Shown: in pieces, positions 60,590 through 64,000 of the stretch
Layout: each line of letters opens with the position of its first letter
Position numbering within the stretch: position 1 is the first letter of the stretch
Source: an uncultured Spirochaetales bacterium
GTDB lineage: Bacteria > Spirochaetota > Spirochaetia > Sphaerochaetales > Sphaerochaetaceae
Direction: 5' to 3'
DNA length: 64,000 nt
Assembly (NCBI GenBank): GCA_949293595.1
Contig: CASFDW010000001.1
Span: 248,001 to 312,000 of the forward strand
Notes under the pieces: model-generated
The model's input: the letters and a program-made list of their open reading frames with translations, nothing else
Database searches by the model: none
Told to the model about the DNA's origin: nothing
Made by a program: the position numbers and the translations under genes

Positions 60590-61963
60590 TCAGATGAGTA
60601 TGAGCGAGAGGATGAACGTGAAAACGATTCCAACGACACCCATTATTCCGGTCATGGCTGACTGTGTCTTGTAACCGTCCTCCATGTCGATCTCGCCGAA
60701 CTTCGTCACAACCCAGAAATAGGAGTCGTTCGCATGGGATACCGTCATGGCACCGGCGGCGATGGCCATTACGGTCAGCACACCTGCGAGCGGTGTGTTG
60801 AGCCCCAGGAGGTTCATCATCGAACCGCTGTCCATTATCGAGCCCATGATTCCTGCGGTAGTTGTCAGGGCGACGGTCGAAGAACCCTGCGCGGTCTTGA
60901 GGATTGCGGAGACTATGAACGGGAAGAATATTCCTACCTTCGCAAGGACCGCCGCATGCTGCTGCATGTAGCCTACGAATCCAGCCTCGGAGATTACCTT
61001 TCCTAGCACTCCTCCGGCAGCCGTGACGAAGAGTATCGGACCGACGGTCCTGAGCGTGTCGTCAACCAGCTTGTAGAAATCGCCCATGCCCTTCCTCATT
61101 GCCAAAAGGATGACTCCGAAGACCACGCCTATGGTAAGCGCTATGACAGGTGTGCCGATGAATGCGAGGAACGTTGCCACCGCTCCTGTCCATCCGGCCA
61201 TCGAGGAAATCGAACCCAGCGCCATCGCAAGGATTGGAAGAAGGATCGGAGCCAGGGCCCAGAATCCGCTGGGAAGATCGCCGAACGATTTGAGAAGCTT
61301 GTCGTATTCGTCACCATTGCCAACCGTCTCGTCCTCCACCGTCCTCACCTTCTTTCCGATGTACGAGGCATAGAAATAGGCCGCGATCAGACAAGGTATG
61401 GAAACAAGGGCGCCGATGCCCATGACCATGAGCAGATGCTCACCGACACCGATGGTGTTCGCAGCCGCAATCGGTCCCGGAGTCGGCGGTATGAACACAT
61501 GGGACGTGTAGAGTCCTGCGGAAAGCGCAACGGTGAGCGCGACCGAGGAGAACCTGGTCTTTTTCTGGAGGGCCCTCCTGATCGGATCGAGGATCACGAA
61601 TCCCGAATCACAGAAGACAGGGATCGAGACGACCCAGCCCATGAGCTCCACCGCGATGTCGGGATGCTTCTTTCCGACGAGGCGCACAACCATTTCGGCA
61701 AGCTTCAGAGCACCACCGGTCTTTTCAAGGATCGTGCCTATCAAGGCGCCGAGGATGATCACGATGCCTATCGAGCTGAACGTCCCGGAGAAACCGGCTC
61801 CGATCATCGTCGGTATGGAAGCAAGAGGAATCCCCACGACGATGGCAAGGATGAGTGAGATGCCCATGAGGGCAATGAACGGGTGAAGGTGGAATTTGCT
61901 GATCGCCACGATCATGACCACTATCGCAATTACAAAAGCTATTATCAAACCAATACCGGACAT
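60590..61963 (-). CDS. GntP family gluconate/organic acid permease
   Basis: 457 residues from the ATG preceded by AAGGAGG (the frame extends 14 residues further). About 12 to 14 helices. Family pieces: FHLHPFIALMGISLILAIVVG, PVFCDSGFVILDPIRRAL and SHVFIPPTPGPIAAANTIG. GntP proteins take up gluconate, glycerate or similar acids with protons. No matching kinase gene is adjacent, so the substrate stays open. Confidence 0.92.
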   Translation of the reverse strand: MSGIGLIIAFVIAIVVMIVAISKFHLHPFIALMGISLILAIVVGIPLASIPTMIGAGFSGTFSSIGIVIILGALIGTILEKTGGALKLAEMVVRLVGKKHPDIAVELMGWVVSIPVFCDSGFVILDPIRRALQKKTRFSSVALTVALSAGLYTSHVFIPPTPGPIAAANTIGVGEHLLMVMGIGALVSIPCLIAAYFYASYIGKKVRTVEDETVGNGDEYDKLLKSFGDLPSGFWALAPILLPILAMALGSISSMAGWTGAVATFLAFIGTPVIALTIGVVFGVILLAMRKGMGDFYKLVDDTLRTVGPILFVTAAGGVLGKVISEAGFVGYMQQHAAVLAKVGIFFPFIVSAILKTAQGSSTVALTTTAGIMGSIMDSGSMMNLLGLNTPLAGVLTVMAIAAGAMTVSHANDSYFWVVTKFGEIDMEDGYKTQSAMTGIMGVVGIVFTFILSLILI

Positions 61964-62058
61964 AGCTTCCTCCTTTTGTAATATTTTAGATATCGTGGAA
62001 ACCAAAAAACAATAAGAAAAATATTGAAAATGAAGACTGTTTGTAAAAAAAATCCATG

Positions 62059-62090
62059 AAAAACCCTCCCGGGGGAAATCCCCGGAAGGG
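62059..62090 (-). terminator. Terminator of the InlB-repeat protein gene
   Basis: Minus strand CCCTTCCGGGG and CCCCGGGAGGG arms followed by TTTTT. Confidence 0.8.
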
Positions 62091-62113
62091 AAACAGTCAA
62101 AAAGAGCGGTATA

Positions 62114-63286
62114 TCACTTGGCCATGAGGCTGAAAGTGCTTGTCCATACATCCCCGTCCGAATCCGTCATCGTGACGGTGAACGGGAGCTCCTCCCCGGA
62201 TACTGCGCCCGAGACCACGATCCTCGCACCTGAGACCTTCGCGGATCCGTCAGGCTTGAGCAACGACAGATGGTACGTGTCGTCTATGACGCTGACCTTT
62301 TCAGAGGATGAGGATATTTCGATACGCACATCCTCCACGCTCTCGTTCGCGGTGTTGCTGATCGTGAAGGAAAGCGGTACCTGCACGCCGGAGGGAACCG
62401 ACGAGTACGGCTGGACAGAGGGATCGACCACCTCGAGAGACTTATAGAGGGCCTCGAACGATGCCCCGTTGCCACGTACGGTGTACGTATCCTCCTCTGT
62501 TCCGATGTATTCTCCCGTCGTGGGATCATACCATCCGGAAAAGATTGCCGATCCGTTCTGTGGCTCCACTGCCGGAACAGGCACGCTATCCCCCTCCACG
62601 ACGTCGGTCGTGGACACATCCGTTCCCGAAATCTCGTCCTTGAACGTAACTGCGTTCTCCCATACTGCGAAAAGCGTCAGATCTGTGAGAGGCATCGGGA
62701 TCTCCTGGGACGGAAGATAATCGACCTGGCCGGGCACCAGCCCCCAGCCCACCAAACGGCCGAGCCTGTTCGTGTTGAAGCTCAGATCCTCCTGGGATGG
62801 AAGCACGACCGTCTGTCCCGGCCTGACCGAAATTGAATTCGAATAGTTGAAACTGTATCCGGATGACGAGGATGAGAAGCTAAGCTTGAGCACGGGCCTG
62901 TAGTACCGGCTGTTGTCGAAGAGCCATGCGGCATCCTCGAGAGCCTTGGCATCGTCCTCGTTCACGATCGCGGCAAGCAGGAGGTCGGTCTGATCCTTCG
63001 TTATGCCGTAGCTGCTCAATGTCCTGAGGTCGGTGACCGCCTCACGGTAGAGATCCCAGTTGTTTTTCTTATAAGCCTTGTCTATTGACTTTTTTGCCGT
63101 CTCACTTTCCTTCCCGACCCTCTGCATCAGGTCTGAATATGTCTCCATCGCAGACGATACATCGCCTTCGGAAGCATAGGATGAGAACTGCCGATATAAT
63201 TCCGATGCGTCAGCTGCGGCGAAAACCATCGCCGTCGAGAGAAGAAGCACAATCGGAAAAACGAATATTTTCTTGTTACCTGACAT
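62114..63286 (-). CDS. Exported protein with InlB-type repeats
   Basis: 390 residues. Signal peptide (FVFPIVLLLSTAMVFAAAD) and a helical N-terminal region (residues about 25-125). Then come Listeria/Bacteroides-type beta repeats: one is seen around LGRLVGWGLVPGQVDYLPS to LTLFAVWENAV, another around AIFSGWYDPTTGEYIG to FEALYKS. The C-terminal 110 residues look Ig-like (VEDVRIEISSSSEKVSV). AAGGAG precedes the ATG. Likely a surface or periplasmic interaction protein. Confidence 0.75.
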   Translation of the reverse strand: MSGNKKIFVFPIVLLLSTAMVFAAADASELYRQFSSYASEGDVSSAMETYSDLMQRVGKESETAKKSIDKAYKKNNWDLYREAVTDLRTLSSYGITKDQTDLLLAAIVNEDDAKALEDAAWLFDNSRYYRPVLKLSFSSSSSGYSFNYSNSISVRPGQTVVLPSQEDLSFNTNRLGRLVGWGLVPGQVDYLPSQEIPMPLTDLTLFAVWENAVTFKDEISGTDVSTTDVVEGDSVPVPAVEPQNGSAIFSGWYDPTTGEYIGTEEDTYTVRGNGASFEALYKSLEVVDPSVQPYSSVPSGVQVPLSFTISNTANESVEDVRIEISSSSEKVSVIDDTYHLSLLKPDGSAKVSGARIVVSGAVSGEELPFTVTMTDSDGDVWTSTFSLMAK

Positions 63287-63356
63287 ACCTCGTATCTCCT
63301 TTCATAAGAAAATATGTCCGAAAAAATTGAACATAGGATGAAAGGAATTTGTATTT

Positions 63357-64000
63357 TTAGTGAACCCTGCGTTTTAGCGGACCATGAAGGAGGAGGACGA
63401 GGGCCGTGACATCCGCCAGCGCCCACCCAATCGGAATGCTGATCCAGATGCCGGATACGCCGAGGAACGGGAGGGAGGAAAGAATGTATGCGAGCATCAC
63501 CCTGGAGCCAAGGCTGACCACGGTTAGCAGTAGCGACACCCCCGGGCGCCCCGACGCCCTGAAGTATCCGTAGAATAGGAAAAGATATCCGATGAGGATA
63601 TAAAAAGATCCTTCCATCAGAAGGTATCCGGAACCTATCCGCACTATACCGGCTCCGGAGGAGGCCGGTACGAAGAGACCCATCAGGAAGGACGAGAACA
63701 CGACAACGGTCAACGATACCGCCAGGCCTGCCACGCTTACGGCCAAAAACGAGATGCGGATTCCTTTTGAGACCCTGTCAGGCCTGTCCGCACCCCTGTT
63801 CTGGCTTATGAACACGGAAAAGGCGTTGCCGTAATCCTGCATCGGAAGATATGCGAGCCCGTCGATCTTCACGGCCGCGGAGAAAGCGGCCATGACAGCG
63901 GAGCCGAAGCTGTTCACAAGTCCCTGCACGAGCAGGATTCCGAAATTCATGACAGACTGCTGGGCTGCAGTGAACAGGGAAAGTCCCGCCAGCTCCCCCA
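63357..64000 (-). CDS. MATE family efflux transporter, 5' part cut by window edge
   Basis: The frame stays open past the ATG at 63950 to the window end (GELAGLSLFTAAQQSV), so the real start is outside. The visible 214 residues match the C-terminal half of MATE proteins: FGSAVMAAFSAAVKIDGLAY, AFSVFISQNRGADRPDRVSKG and GVSGIWISIPIGWALAD. Paralogue of the transporter at 12331. Substrate unknown. Confidence 0.88.
   Translation of the reverse strand, partial: GELAGLSLFTAAQQSVMNFGILLVQGLVNSFGSAVMAAFSAAVKIDGLAYLPMQDYGNAFSVFISQNRGADRPDRVSKGIRISFLAVSVAGLAVSLTVVVFSSFLMGLFVPASSGAGIVRIGSGYLLMEGSFYILIGYLFLFYGYFRASGRPGVSLLLTVVSLGSRVMLAYILSSLPFLGVSGIWISIPIGWALADVTALVLLLHGPLKRRVH

Overview
The window reads as chromosomal DNA from an anaerobic, moderately GC-rich bacterium, most likely a spirochaete (Sphaerochaeta/Treponema side). 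This is inference, based on solute-binding proteins whose mature ends start like GGAQETKE or NGTKE, a BMP-type (RfuA/PnrA-like) transporter, a 332-residue class II aldolase, glycogen genes and formate-THF ligase. Genes are dense, with many ATGA overlaps and strong hairpin terminators. I see no phage, insertion sequence, CRISPR array or integrase.

Layout. 1-3.5 kb: BMP-type ABC importer on the minus strand behind a structured 5' leader that looks like an unassigned riboswitch. 3.8-9.8 kb: methyltransferase, AzlCD amino-acid exporter, ABC-F ATPase, coiled-coil membrane protein, tRNA-Leu(UAA), fhs. 10-16.3 kb: a CofE-like glutamate ligase, acetyltransferase, MATE pump, TatD, class II aldolase. 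16.3-18.3 kb: infC-rpmI-rplT with a hairpin leader and a TTG start, then a 6S-like RNA. 18.3-24.7 kb: TPR protein with a His/Cys tail, tsaE-tsaB-trxB, glgA-glgC. 25.3-28.6 kb (minus): ilvE, Nudix, small membrane protein, Nnr.

28.6-34 kb: TPP riboswitch driving thiBPQ, then an outer-membrane-like protein and a caspase-like lipoprotein. 34-40.3 kb: uvrB-htrA, methyltransferase, ApbE with a degenerate PfkB-like protein, a hypothetical. 40.4-48.8 kb: glnS, EamA exporter, YkgJ Fe-S protein, an RlmI-like rRNA methyltransferase with a 200-residue Arg/Asp/Gly-rich tail, phosphohexomutase, diaminopropionate ammonia-lyase, tRNA-Asn. 49-60.4 kb is rich in phosphorus scavenging: a LacI-PhnD-PhnC-PhnE-PhnE-nucleotidase operon, a second (lipoprotein) 5'-nucleotidase, a 56-residue small protein, tRNA-Thr(UGU), YibE/F and alkaline phosphatase. 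60.5-64 kb: GntP permease, an InlB-repeat protein and a MATE transporter cut by the window end.

The most unusual signals are: the three-way-junction leader of the BMP operon; a recurring arrangement in which a -10 box lies 5-7 nt before a start codon that has no Shine-Dalgarno, including two divergent pairs with exactly 50 bp between start codons (probable leaderless mRNAs); the CofE-like ligase beside fhs, suggesting folate rather than F420 glutamylation; and several proteins with odd tails or lost motifs. Searches and folding could not be run, so these rest on reading the sequence.
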